Positions 1 to 7,869 of a stretch of DNA of 30,715 bases are shown one piece after another. The notes under the pieces were generated by a model, which saw only the letters and a list, made by a program, of their open reading frames with translations, was not told the DNA's origin and made no database searches. How positions within the stretch are numbered: position 1 is the first letter of the stretch; every line of letters begins with the position of its first letter. Made by a program: the position numbers and the translations under genes. This DNA comes from Candidatus Heimdallarchaeota archaeon LC_3 (GTDB lineage Archaea; Asgardarchaeota; Heimdallarchaeia; Hodarchaeales; LC-3): the NCBI GenBank assembly GCA_001940645.1, contig MDVS01000146.1:1-30715 (forward strand), given 5' to 3'.

Positions 1-128
1 CTTCAGAAGACTGCATTAAATGGTCTTGTTGTTGTCGTTCCCATTGTCGTGTTTGATCAGTTATCCAGAAGGTATCTCGTTGAGTCTTAAGAGTGATATC
101 GGGTCCTACAAAACCAATGATGACCAAT
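1..128 (-). pseudogene. C-terminal fragment, paralogue of the 13022-13969 membrane protein
   Basis: Read on the minus strand this stretch encodes about 42 residues (GLLVIIGFVGPDI, then LKTQRDTFWIT, then DQTRQW) that match residues ~250-290 of the 315-aa membrane protein at 13022-13969, almost residue for residue and also at the DNA level. On the 5' side an in-frame TAA lies just before the match and the similarity ends there, so the upstream part of the gene is missing. On the other side the copy runs off the window. It is therefore a truncated duplicate, not a working gene. The boundary near position 128 is probably a recombination or deletion scar. Seen directly: the match and the stop. Inferred: decay. 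Confidence 0.8.
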
Positions 129-523
129 AGTCCTTCTTATCTTTTTAGCAAATATTTGGAAATAAGAAAATTCCCTATTCTAGCTGCAACTAGCTGTTAA
201 TCTATATTTTTTATGTAGAACCTCACGTAAGTGTTTTGCAGCAATTCTACATTGAAATTATTGCTCGCAGCATCACTACTGCTCAGTAATAATATACAAG
301 TTTCTTATAAATAGGAAAGAACCCAAGAAGGTTTTTCTCAAACTAGCATTTTGAAACTATATTGAAAGTAAAGAACTAATTTTTTCCCCTTTTAGACGAA
401 ATCAATAATATCTTTAGCATTTTCAAGAAACATGAATTATTTTTAATTATCCCTGTGTGTAAATACAAGTTAAATAAAGAAAAAAGAAAAGAATAAAGAT
501 ACCGTGTCTAGAGGTGATATGTT
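129..523. other. Non-coding leader region with a hairpin and a TATA-like box
   Basis: No convincing gene. It holds an 8-bp perfect inverted repeat, ATGTAGAA at 213-220 and TTCTACAT at 245-252, enclosing a smaller CAC/GTG hairpin. It also holds TTATAAATA at 305-313, a good match to an archaeal TATA box but about 210 nt ahead of the next start. If that box is used, the 524 gene has a long 5' leader or an RNA of about 180 nt is made here. Neither can be shown from one sequence. Confidence 0.3.
511..518 (+). promoter_or_regulatory. Shine-Dalgarno site GAGGTGAT
   Basis: GAGGTGAT is perfectly complementary to the usual archaeal 16S rRNA 3' end and lies 5 nt before a TTG. It fixes TTG 524 as the start of the following gene, since no ATG in that frame has a comparable site. 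Confidence 0.85.
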
Positions 524-1441
524 TTGTCAGATATATTTATTATAGGACCAGAATCACATATTGCTCATAGTCGTCCGATCTCAACAAACTACGGTCTACA
601 ATTCCAGATTAGCTCGGTATTACAAAACAATACCTTGATGTTTGTTGATTTTAAGTTTCTCAACACCGATAAAGATTTGATGTATCGGGTGACCATAGAT
701 CAAGCAAAATTAGTGCTTCAGAAACTAACAACAGTCCTAAACAAAACACAATTAATAAATCAAGTCCTTAATCAACCAACTCCTTCTCCTATGACGAAAA
801 ATTCTGAACCTACTGCTCCAACAGCATCATCCATTATCCAAGGTGCTTTAAATAATCCAGACTTTCAATTAGGTGGTCAAACAACTCCTTCAGAAGATAT
901 TAGACAAAACACTGTTCCTGGACTAAAAAGTACTTCTCAAGCCAATTTTTCTCAGGAACACTTGGATGTGTGTGTTCACGCCTTACAACAAGAAGATCAG
1001 GAACTAGAACGATCAGTTTTTGTCCCAACACAGTATCTGGAAGAAATATTACTAAGAGGATTCGATAAACAGAGTCTAATTACCACAGATATTAGGACTA
1101 CACTGGAAAAGAACAAAATAAAGTATGATAAGAAGTATTTATCACGAGTATTGGCACGCTTAGTTGAGGACAAGAAAATTACCAAACAAGAACGGGTATC
1201 AAAACAGGGAAGAAATTATACGCTCTATAGTTTTGGGGATGTCAAGAAAAAGAATTCAATACAAGAAACATTAGAAGAAGTATTATTAGAATTTGAGGAA
1301 AAAATTTTTACCAAAGAGGATTACTTGTTAGTAGTGAAAGAGCGACAAGTCGATCAAGCGTATGCAGAACAGTATCTGGATGAAATGTGTCAAGAAGGGA
1401 ATTTATTACAGCCGTTTGAGGGAAAATATAAAAATGTTTAG
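524..1441 (+). CDS. Hypothetical protein with possible tandem winged-helix C-terminus
   Basis: A 305-aa protein starting at TTG behind a perfect ribosome site. Residues ~1-75 form a beta-rich domain ending in a helix (VTIDQAKLVLQKL). The pattern is loosely like DUF3467, but that is a weak impression. Residues ~80-145 are a Pro/Thr/Ser/Gln-rich linker. Residues ~160-240 read as a winged helix (helix, LSRVLARLVEDKKI recognition-like helix, then a basic RNYTLYSF wing). Residues ~245-305 look like a second one (FTKEDY to EQYLDEMCQEGNLL). A nucleic-acid-binding role is therefore plausible. It lies beside a truncated copy of the 13-kb membrane gene and may belong to the same element. No catalytic motif is visible. 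Confidence 0.75.
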   Translation: MSDIFIIGPESHIAHSRPISTNYGLQFQISSVLQNNTLMFVDFKFLNTDKDLMYRVTIDQAKLVLQKLTTVLNKTQLINQVLNQPTPSPMTKNSEPTAPTASSIIQGALNNPDFQLGGQTTPSEDIRQNTVPGLKSTSQANFSQEHLDVCVHALQQEDQELERSVFVPTQYLEEILLRGFDKQSLITTDIRTTLEKNKIKYDKKYLSRVLARLVEDKKITKQERVSKQGRNYTLYSFGDVKKKNSIQETLEEVLLEFEEKIFTKEDYLLVVKERQVDQAYAEQYLDEMCQEGNLLQPFEGKYKNV

Positions 1442-1454
1442 GAAAGTGATTTAA

Positions 1455-1571
1455 TTGACTGAAAACATAAAAAAAGTGAAAACGATAAAGGATAAAGGCG
1501 AATTATTCCCTATTACCAACTTAGAAGAGTGTGTTAAAAGATTGAGACATAATTTGTCAGATTCAAAGTAA
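1455..1571 (+). CDS. Small 38-aa protein downstream of the winged-helix gene
   Basis: A short frame starting at TTG 1455, preceded by GGAAAGTGAT at 1441-1450, a fair ribosome site that overlaps the stop of the gene before it. It encodes a lysine-rich peptide (MTENIKKVKTIKDKG at the start, ECVKRLRHNLSDSK at the end). Spacing and ribosome site suggest translational coupling with the 305-aa protein. I do not recognise the peptide. Its short length leaves real doubt. Confidence 0.45.
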   Translation: MTENIKKVKTIKDKGELFPITNLEECVKRLRHNLSDSK

Positions 1572-1634
1572 GTAGAAAGCTTAAATACGCGCTAAAACAT
1601 CTTTATTATTTAAAATCCAAATCAGGCTCGAATT

Positions 1635-2093
1635 TTATTTGACTTGATAACCAAAAATCTTTTTACAATTCTGACAATACTCTAAAGAATCAAAAGAAAT
1701 CTTATCGTGAGATGGACAATTCTTCATTTTAGAGACATGACGTATAAGACCTAGCTTATATTGAAAATAAATAAAAAGATAAACAAGAGGGAAGATCATA
1801 CTTATTACAAACATAATAACATTTCCTTCATTAAAATCATTAGTGGAAATGGAGAACAAAATTAACAACATGAAAATGATGGCCGAAAGAATGCCAACAA
1901 AAGCAGCATAAGAGAGGATTACTGTTCCAGGAAGTGCAATTGCTATCTCCTTTTTATAATCAAAAAAACTAGGGTCTAATATCTCTTCATTAGCAATTTT
2001 GGAATAATAAATTTTCTTCGCCAATATAACTTTATCTATTGTAAGTTTATCCATTTTAACTTTATCCATGATAAAATACATCCAAATTCTCAT
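1635..2093 (-). CDS. Small membrane protein with C-terminal zinc-ribbon-like motif
   Basis: A 152-aa protein. After a charged N-terminus there are two or three hydrophobic stretches at residues ~50-85 and ~92-115. A short cytosolic tail then carries C-x2-H and C-x2-C (CPSH at ~128 and CQNC at ~142), spaced like a small zinc ribbon. Several in-frame ATGs lie near the start (residues 1, 5, 9 and 14), and the one used is uncertain. It stands alone, transcribed towards the end of the 305-aa operon. No family recognised; a membrane-bound protein with a metal-binding tail is all that can be said. Confidence 0.65.
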   Translation of the reverse strand: MRIWMYFIMDKVKMDKLTIDKVILAKKIYYSKIANEEILDPSFFDYKKEIAIALPGTVILSYAAFVGILSAIIFMLLILFSISTNDFNEGNVIMFVISMIFPLVYLFIYFQYKLGLIRHVSKMKNCPSHDKISFDSLEYCQNCKKIFGYQVK

Positions 2094-2872
2094 TCTTTTT
2101 TCTGAATAATATTATCTACTATTTCTTTACAAAAATTCTTGTTCCATTTATTTGATTATGTAAAAAAATGAGTAAAAATTAATTGTAGAATGATTTCAGA
2201 AAAAGATGTTGAATTATTATTCTCCTGCTTACTTAAATCTAAATAAATCAATGAATTAATTATCAAAATGAGAATAATAATAGAAATTTGGATTTTGATG
2301 ATTTTAGATTGTTCGATGAAGAATATCGAGAATTCAGTAGTAATACCTTTGTTCAATGAATATAATTCACTTTTTACCAAAAACAATGAGAATATTAATT
2401 TTATTTTGAATTTCTCAAACCTTATTTATGAGGATATAATATCCAAGAGACATATTTCCTTCCCCAATATTCCAATTCTTAAATTTATAAGGTCTGTTAA
2501 AAGAAATAATAGATAAGAGAAGAGGATTAATAAAGGAATTCGGATAGAAAATGGTCTTGACTATACAAAAAAGGGCTGATAAATTCTATGATTTGGGAAT
2601 ATAAACACCCATGCTTGTTCAGGCTGGATCCCCACCTTGTACGAATAATTGTCCAATTTTACTGGTATAAGTATTTCTTTTTCTTTTGATCAAATAAAAA
2701 AAGTGTTTCAAAAATCATTTAGAAAAGCTATTCTTTCTTTTTCTTAGAATTCACCCGACTTTGAATTTTGATTACGTTTCTATTAACTAAATCTCTCTTC
2801 TTATCCATAAAAATATGTCTCAAATGAAATTTTGTTCACTCTGTGGTGGGTTACAATTTTTGAATAGATTAT
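2094..2872. other. Gene-poor stretch; two doubtful small frames
   Basis: A minus-strand frame (2156-2386) would encode a 76-aa peptide with one strong hydrophobic segment (residues ~33-48). It overlaps a plus-strand frame (2268-2516) of 82 aa. Neither has a ribosome site or recognisable sequence; the minus one is slightly more credible because of its single membrane helix. From 2517 to 2872 I see no gene, repeat or RNA, only T-rich sequence. Confidence 0.3.
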
Positions 2873-3478
2873 TCAAAGAAATGTTAAAATACCTGCTATT
2901 CCGAGAATAGCTTCGTAAAGGACTAAAGGAATAACAATTTTGGATTTTTTCAGTTTTTTCTTATAATCGACCTTTTTTATAACTTCAACACTGTATTTGT
3001 TTATCAGATTGAGTCTTAAATGTTTCAAAGCATTGATAGGATCTTGGTAATTGTTGAAGAACATTATCATTTTTTTAAAATCTGTTATCGAGGATAAAAC
3101 TAGAACAGGCAAATTCGATGTCCTTCGTTCTTTGAGAGCCAAATCTCTTCTTTTATAATAATAATTCATGTATTCATTGTTATTATTCCATTTCCAAGAA
3201 GCATGTGGTTCGATAATTATTCTTTCTTTGATAATAAAATCAAATTTTGTTTTGCACTTATGCTGGGACGGGACTAATATCTCCGATTGATCGAAATGTT
3301 TCGATAAAATGTTGCAACAGGAAATTTCAAATTGCGATAAGTGATAGGGATGATTAATATTTCGACATAGACCTGGTCTCCCATAATTCCATCTATGATG
3401 ATTTTTTCTTTTGAAATTTTGATAAAAATTCCACCATCTTACAATCCGTTTTGGGTAGGTAAACACTTTTGTTAGCAT
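2873..3478 (-). CDS. Possible PD-(D/E)xK-like nuclease-fold protein with C-terminal membrane segment
   Basis: A 201-aa basic protein. Residues ~76-135 read KTKFDFII, then RIIIEPHASW, then YKRRDLAL. An acidic residue on one strand, E(P)H on the next and a following RR-containing helix resemble the core of DUF559/Vsr-type endonuclease folds. The usual E-x-K is E-P-H here, so activity is uncertain. The last ~20 residues (IVIPLVLYEAILGIAGILTF) form a hydrophobic segment that could anchor it. It starts 5 bp after the stop of the small repeated-family gene at 3484-3717, so the two are almost certainly one operon. The nuclease idea is inference from motif shape only. Confidence 0.65.
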   Translation of the reverse strand: MLTKVFTYPKRIVRWWNFYQNFKRKNHHRWNYGRPGLCRNINHPYHLSQFEISCCNILSKHFDQSEILVPSQHKCKTKFDFIIKERIIIEPHASWKWNNNNEYMNYYYKRRDLALKERRTSNLPVLVLSSITDFKKMIMFFNNYQDPINALKHLRLNLINKYSVEVIKKVDYKKKLKKSKIVIPLVLYEAILGIAGILTFL

Positions 3479-3483
3479 TATTC

Positions 3484-3717
3484 TTACTTCCTATTGCTTA
3501 AAATAATGAGATTATTTAGTTCTCCCATATATTCAAATAAATTTCCGGTGATTTTGTCATTTGAATAATTTGTTGATGTTTCGTTATTTGTCATCTGTAA
3601 ATTATGTGATTTTATTTGTAATTGGATTATTCTGTTTAGTATCATTGTTTCTTCCTTTGAAACAATCTTTAATAAAGGAGACATAGCCATAATTATCTTT
3701 TCCATATTTTTGTTCAT
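3484..3717 (-). CDS. Small repeated-family protein, copy A
   Basis: A 77-aa protein with close relatives in this window at 7407-7622 (intact) and 6231-6365 (broken). Shared motifs are AMSPLLKI, EETMILNRI-QLQI, HNLQ, and a C-terminal LFEYMGELNNLIILS. It looks helical and amphipathic, with no cysteine cluster or membrane segment. The sequence upstream is also shared with the 7.4-kb copy: a TATA-like element and, 250-400 bp further up, a non-coding block. It is the first gene of an operon with the nuclease-like protein; the 7.4-kb copy has lost or never had that partner. Function unknown. Confidence 0.65.
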   Translation of the reverse strand: MNKNMEKIIMAMSPLLKIVSKEETMILNRIIQLQIKSHNLQMTNNETSTNYSNDKITGNLFEYMGELNNLIILSNRK

Positions 3718-3746
3718 CTTCTCTGGTCAAGCTCTTAATACAAGGA

Positions 3747-3757
3747 CTATATTAAAT
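3747..3757 (-). promoter_or_regulatory. TATA-like box of small-family copy A
   Basis: On the minus strand this reads ATTTAATATAG, 30 nt before the gene's first ATG. The identical 11-mer, followed by the same AGAGCTTGA-CAGAGAAGA stretch, lies ahead of the 7407-7622 copy. Conservation between the two copies supports promoter function. Confidence 0.55.
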
Positions 3758-3939
3758 TATACGGAACTGAAAATGAAATTTTTGAGCCTAGACTAGGCAG
3801 CTTAAGGCAATCGCCGCATTTCTGACCTTTCAAGTATCTTTACCGACCAGAGACTAGTTTCGAATTGTCTAGTAGAAACTGTTTTTCCTTCCTTTTCCTG
3901 ATTCAAAACGTATTATCAGAGATCATTTTATGCCTTAAT

Positions 3940-4140
3940 GTCGGGATAGTATCATATGATATGGCTAGCTGCTAGTAACAAGTAACCGAATACTACTCTT
4001 GAGTGTTAGTCTCTTCTTGAGCCTCATAGTGTTAATAGAAGTGTGTTGAACAACTACCCAAAACCGTTAGTTTAGTTATTACTTTGTTCAATAAAACCCT
4101 TACCAGTTCGTATCCGAAAAGTCATCTCGTAAAAGATTTT
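3940..4140 (-). repeat. Conserved non-coding block, copy A
   Basis: Contains two sub-blocks shared with 7880-8090: TGTCGGGATAGTA followed by GCTAGCTGCTAG (3938-3975), and TTACTTTGTTCAATAAAA followed by AAAGTCATCTCGTAAAAGATTTT (4079-4140). Between them the copies diverge. The block sits about 220-420 bp upstream of small-family copy A, in the same relation as in the other copy. The order and spacing suggest a long leader, an RNA gene or the degraded end of a gene. No intact frame crosses it in both copies. Confidence 0.6.
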
Positions 4141-4167
4141 TTGATACCCGAATGGGGTAGTTTAGTT

Positions 4168-5028
4168 TCATTCTTGATGTTTTTTGTAATATTTACGAGA
4201 AAAAATTGATAATATTATCACAAATATTAATGGAAGAATAGGAAATTGTGTTGTTTTTTGATCAAATGGTCCTGGACGGTATATTCCATTTATAGTTCTT
4301 ATATTTTCTTCTATTTGCGTTGTATATCCTGTATCTAATTTAATGGTAAATTTAAAGATTTTTAAAGAAATTCTATCATAAAGACCGTAATCTCCAAAAA
4401 CATAACCAGTTGTATAGATTGAATGAATAAGAGTATCTGTAGTCTTGTTACTAATAGAACTTAAGGGATTGAATGTACCAAGCTTTGTCAAATATACTGA
4501 CCAAATATATTCAGAAAACTCTTTAAAATTTTGAGGATTTATTGGTCTTTTAACAAAAATTCCTATCTCTTCAAAATTAAAAAATTGTGAACCATTGGGA
4601 TCAAAATATTGGCAATTATGAATTCTGTGATTATCACTGTAAAAAAATTTTTCATCATCTAAAAGATTATATAGCAACGGTTTTTGATCAAAGAATTCTT
4701 CAAACAACGATTTTGCTTCCGAATTATTTTTTGCACAAATTTCTGACTTGTTTTCAAAATTAGTTCTGTTAAAATCATAATTTTGTATATAGTTAGCAGG
4801 TTGAATAATATGGTTGATTGATACATCCAGATCAGAAGAATAAAAACCTTCAGGACGGCTATAGTTAGAATAGACAGCTGATATGAGTTCATCATCTGTG
4901 AAATCAGTTTGATTTGTATCAAAAACTGGAATTGGATACTCGTCAGAACCAGAAACTAATTTTTCTGTTCCGATAGATGGATAAATTAGTACCATAACAA
5001 ATAAAATTAGAAAACTCTTATTATCCAA
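4168..5028 (-). CDS. Exported, C-terminally anchored surface protein
   Basis: A 286-aa protein beginning at TTG, the only start in frame after an upstream TGA. It has an N-terminal signal sequence (FLILFVMVLIYPSIG, residues ~6-20) and a C-terminal membrane helix (LPLIFVIILSIF) followed by a basic RKYYKKHQE tail. The ectodomain carries many Asn-x-Ser/Thr sites (NYS, NRT, NKS, NNS, NGS, NKT), as expected for a glycosylated archaeal surface protein. A TATA-like ATTTAATATAAA lies at 5070-5081. The layout matches the protein at 6539-7309, but I see no sequence relation. Ligand or partner unknown. Confidence 0.75.
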   Translation of the reverse strand: MDNKSFLILFVMVLIYPSIGTEKLVSGSDEYPIPVFDTNQTDFTDDELISAVYSNYSRPEGFYSSDLDVSINHIIQPANYIQNYDFNRTNFENKSEICAKNNSEAKSLFEEFFDQKPLLYNLLDDEKFFYSDNHRIHNCQYFDPNGSQFFNFEEIGIFVKRPINPQNFKEFSEYIWSVYLTKLGTFNPLSSISNKTTDTLIHSIYTTGYVFGDYGLYDRISLKIFKFTIKLDTGYTTQIEENIRTINGIYRPGPFDQKTTQFPILPLIFVIILSIFSRKYYKKHQE

Positions 5029-5159
5029 GATCTTTCATCTAACTAGCTTTCAAATAATTAGTCATCATTTATATTAAATATTTAAATTTAATGACTTATG
5101 AATCAGTGAAGGACATTTTAATTTAGCTTTTGAGGCATTGAAATTATAGGTGATTTATT

Positions 5160-5553
5160 TTGTCTACGGAATTAAGTATTTTTGACAAATTGGATTGTAA
5201 TTTAAAATTAGAAGAATAGGAAAACGATTATTTACAATCATTTGTAAATTTCTTGGAAGGACTCAATAAATTTAGAAAAATATCAGGGATCATTTGCTAA
5301 ATGGTTGACAGATTACTACAATACTCCCGTTTTCTATAAATATGATATGGCCGCAGGATTAATACTCATTTATGAATCAGATCATAATTATTATCTCGTT
5401 AATTCCCATGAATCCAATGAATATTATGAATTTGGATATATCCCCAAAATACATTTAGGAAAATATTTCTTTTTTACAAAAATAATCTCAATATTTTTAC
5501 AGATTAATTGTAATCAAAAGCTCTTTATATTTTCATTTTTTTGTATGAAATAA
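5160..5553 (+). pseudogene. Decayed small gene with stop and frameshift
   Basis: A textbook ribosome site AGGTGAT (5148-5154) and a TTG start (5160) open a frame that meets TAG after 19 codons (5217-5219). The same frame continues sensibly after the stop (YLQSFVNFLEGLNKFRK). The protein-like sequence then moves to another frame at about 5275 (KYQGSFAKWL, then VFYKYDMAAGLILIYES). A 3' part from 5305 could be read as an 82-aa gene, but its start has no ribosome site and it is better seen as the end of this broken gene. The family is not recognised. Confidence 0.5.
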
Positions 5554-5654
5554 GAAATACTAAATAAACTGAAATATTATCTTGAATTAGTTTTTTTGTG
5601 ATTAATTTGTAGAATGGCCGTTTCACCGAAAGAAATAGGGATTGAGTTTGTTAC

Positions 5655-6230
5655 TCACCCAGGAAGGATTGGAGATCCTTGGTCTAACATAATATGCCAT
5701 TCTTCATCAGTTAATCGGTCAGAAGCATCTTGATAAAATTCGTAGTAAGAATATGTTGATCCTACTGTTAATCTTAATTTTCCTTGATGATCTGATACAA
5801 CAACCCATATTCTAAATGGATTTCCTGTTGCTACTTCTAATACAGAGTTAGAATTTGGATCTGTATATATATCTGCTACAATTGCCATTCTGCTGTCTTC
5901 TTCGCCGATGTATTTACTAAATTCATGATCATTGAAGTTTGCTAACATGCTGATTATGGCTCCTGCTTGGTCTATAAATTGTATATCCTCGTTTGTTAAC
6001 GGAGAATTTTCTAATTCTTTGATACTGATTGCAACCAGCCGTTGAAAGATTTCTGCAATTTCTTCGAACCTTTCAGTCAGACTTTCTACCAATAATCCTC
6101 GTGATTCTAATCCCTCTTTCATCATAATCACTAGACTTGCTAATCGAGCATAAACTTCTGGATATGGCTCAACATATCCTTTTAATAATGGTGGAACACT
6201 TGTGATAGCACTGTAAGGTTGTATAATTTG
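5655..6230 (-). pseudogene. Truncated DUF3160 protein, C-terminal part
   Basis: About 190 residues of a DUF3160 C-terminus: VPPLLKGYVEPYPEVYARLASL, then EGLESRGLL, LEN-PLTNEDIQFI, IVADIYTDPNSN-VLEVATG, VYSYYEF-like TYSYYEF, and the terminal RLTDEEW. Intact DUF3160 proteins are several hundred residues longer, so the N-terminal part is gone. The frame is open through the junction at ~6230, where the sequence becomes a copy of the small repeated family in another frame. A start at ATG 6131 would give 158 aa but cuts into the conserved domain. Family members are mostly secreted or lipoproteins of unknown function. The family call rests on my recall of these motifs. Confidence 0.75.
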
Positions 6231-6365
6231 TTGAATAATTTGTTGATGTTTCGTTATCTGTCATTTGTAAATTATGTGATTCTATTTGTAATTGGAATAT
6301 TCTGTTTAGTATCATTGTTTCTTCCTCTGAAAAGATCTTTAATAAAGGAGACAAAATCATATAGA
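6231..6365 (-). pseudogene. Small repeated-family protein, broken copy C
   Basis: Encodes LSPLLKIFSEEETMILNRI, FQLQIESHNLQ and TDNETSTNYS, and is nearly identical in DNA to 3561-3680 of copy A. After the NYS motif it runs straight into the DUF3160 remnant and loses the LFEYMGELNNL C-terminus. On its 5' side the shared sequence stops just before the SPLLK motif. A frame of 82 codons (6169-6417) crosses the junction but is a chimera. The closeness to copy A points to a fairly recent duplication or rearrangement. Confidence 0.7.
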
Positions 6366-6538
6366 AAGAATATTTAGTATCAAGACTAATTGCGAGCTTC
6401 TTCAGGTAGAAGACCAAAATTTACAACAGATATTTCTGGAGAAATAACTCTAAATCCATTTTTCTAATCAATCATCTACTACAAATTTCGTAGAACGAGA
6501 ATCTTTATAACATAAAGTTAGAGTTTAATTTAAGAATT

Positions 6539-7309
6539 ATGAAAATTCTCATGTTTTTCTTATTCTTGATGTCTATCTTCCTTATCTATAATCCTCAATC
6601 ACTAAAATCATATCAGGAGTCTGAATTCATACCATTTAATTTACAAGCTTGTGAAAATCAACTCCTAACATTATTTTTATCTGAAACTGATGAACAAATA
6701 ACACTGGAGGTCCAATTAACACTAGTAAATAGTTCTTTCTATTTGAACTATTTTGAACCATTGGGTAACCAAAAATTCAATAAAAAATCAATAGAACTGA
6801 ATTCCGGTGATTATTTCAATCGAACAATCATAACAAACAATGTTTATCTAATATTAGTAAATAATTCAAATTTTTTTGCTAATTACACAGCTGAGGGGTC
6901 TTATCGTGTCCATGATGACTTATACAAATATGACAGATCTTGGAAACCTTTTAATTTAACGATCTGTAAACCGACATCTATTAATATCTTTAAAACTGAA
7001 GGGGATGAGGTCAATAATATTTCTGTGGATCTAGAAATCGAAAGAATAAATAATGGAGTTTTAGAAATATATTTTCATTATCCTTTCTATGAGACAGTGA
7101 ATAATCCCGGAATTTATCATTTTAATAACCTTACTCATCAGGTGAACTTAACTTTGAGATCGGAGAATTTTTCGCACGTTGTTGGATCGTATTTAGTTAC
7201 TGACTTTGGTCGATTAATTAATACCAGTATGAACGGATTTTCGTGGTCATTTATGATTGGTACATCAATTGTAGTTTTATTTAAGAAAAAATTATTACGT
7301 TTCAATTGA
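6539..7309 (+). CDS. Exported, C-terminally anchored surface protein
   Basis: A 256-aa protein with a signal sequence (residues ~1-16, ILMFFLFLMSIFLIY) and a C-terminal membrane segment (MIGTSIVVLF) followed by KKKLLRF. The ectodomain has about ten Asn-x-Ser/Thr sites (NSS, NRT, NNS, NYT, NLT, NIS, NFS, NTS) and two similar halves, each opening with F-PFNL-(A/I)C at ~32 and ~141. This suggests two repeats of one beta-sandwich-like domain. A TATA-like TTTATAACATAAA lies about 30 nt before the ATG, suiting a leaderless or short-leader message. Function unknown; probably a cell-surface protein. Confidence 0.75.
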   Translation: MKILMFFLFLMSIFLIYNPQSLKSYQESEFIPFNLQACENQLLTLFLSETDEQITLEVQLTLVNSSFYLNYFEPLGNQKFNKKSIELNSGDYFNRTIITNNVYLILVNNSNFFANYTAEGSYRVHDDLYKYDRSWKPFNLTICKPTSINIFKTEGDEVNNISVDLEIERINNGVLEIYFHYPFYETVNNPGIYHFNNLTHQVNLTLRSENFSHVVGSYLVTDFGRLINTSMNGFSWSFMIGTSIVVLFKKKLLRFN

Positions 7310-7406
7310 ACCTTAGTTTATCATCAAACAGATATTGAAATTGACATGAAAATTCCAATATCTCACTAACCTTTATGGGAGGGAAAACACTGTTACCATT
7401 TTTTTC

Positions 7407-7622
7407 TTAATTCCTAAGACTTAAAATAATGAGATTATTGAGTTCTCCCATATACTCAAATAAATTTTCTGTAATCATAGCATTAGAAAAATCTATCGAA
7501 GTTTTCGTGTTTTTTGATTGCAAATTACGTGATTCTATTTGTAATTGGAATATTCTATTTAATATCATAGTTTCTTCGTCTGTAGCGATCTTTAATAAAG
7601 GCGACATAGCCATTTTTACCAT
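7407..7622 (-). CDS. Small repeated-family protein, copy B
   Basis: A 71-aa relative of the protein at 3484-3717. It has MAMSPLLKI, EETMILNRIFQLQIESRNLQ and the complete C-terminal NLFEYMGELNNLIILS, while the middle (SKNTKTSIDFSNAM) has diverged. Alternative starts are at MVKM and MAM; copy A supports the inner ATG of AMSPLLK as the conserved core. It has a conserved TATA-like element at 7670-7680. No gene follows it in the same direction, unlike copy A. Function unknown. Confidence 0.65.
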   Translation of the reverse strand: MVKMAMSPLLKIATDEETMILNRIFQLQIESRNLQSKNTKTSIDFSNAMITENLFEYMGELNNLIILSLRN

Positions 7623-7669
7623 TTCTATAATTTTGTTGTTCTTCTCTGATCAAGCTCTTACCTCAGACA

Positions 7670-7680
7670 CTATATTAAAT
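7670..7680 (-). promoter_or_regulatory. TATA-like box of small-family copy B
   Basis: Reads ATTTAATATAG on the minus strand, identical to the element ahead of copy A, and is followed by the same AGAGCTTGA-CAGAGAAGA sequence. Confidence 0.55.
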
Positions 7681-7869
7681 TGGAGGTAATTGAAAGTGGC
7701 TCAGAACTCCCTTCTAATGTTATTAGGGATCAATTCGAACCATTTTAGGTTTTCAATCATATTTGAAGTCCTGAGAATAATTTCGAATCATCCCGTAGAA
7801 ACATATTCTAGCTTCCCTAGAATATTCGAAAGAGAATTGTGGAGTTTAGATTGTTCTCTTCACAAGCAT

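Noticed and set aside
6169..6417. 82-codon minus-strand frame spanning the small family and DUF3160 sequence
   Set aside because: Its last third is DUF3160 DNA read in the wrong frame, so the frame is a chimera created by the junction.
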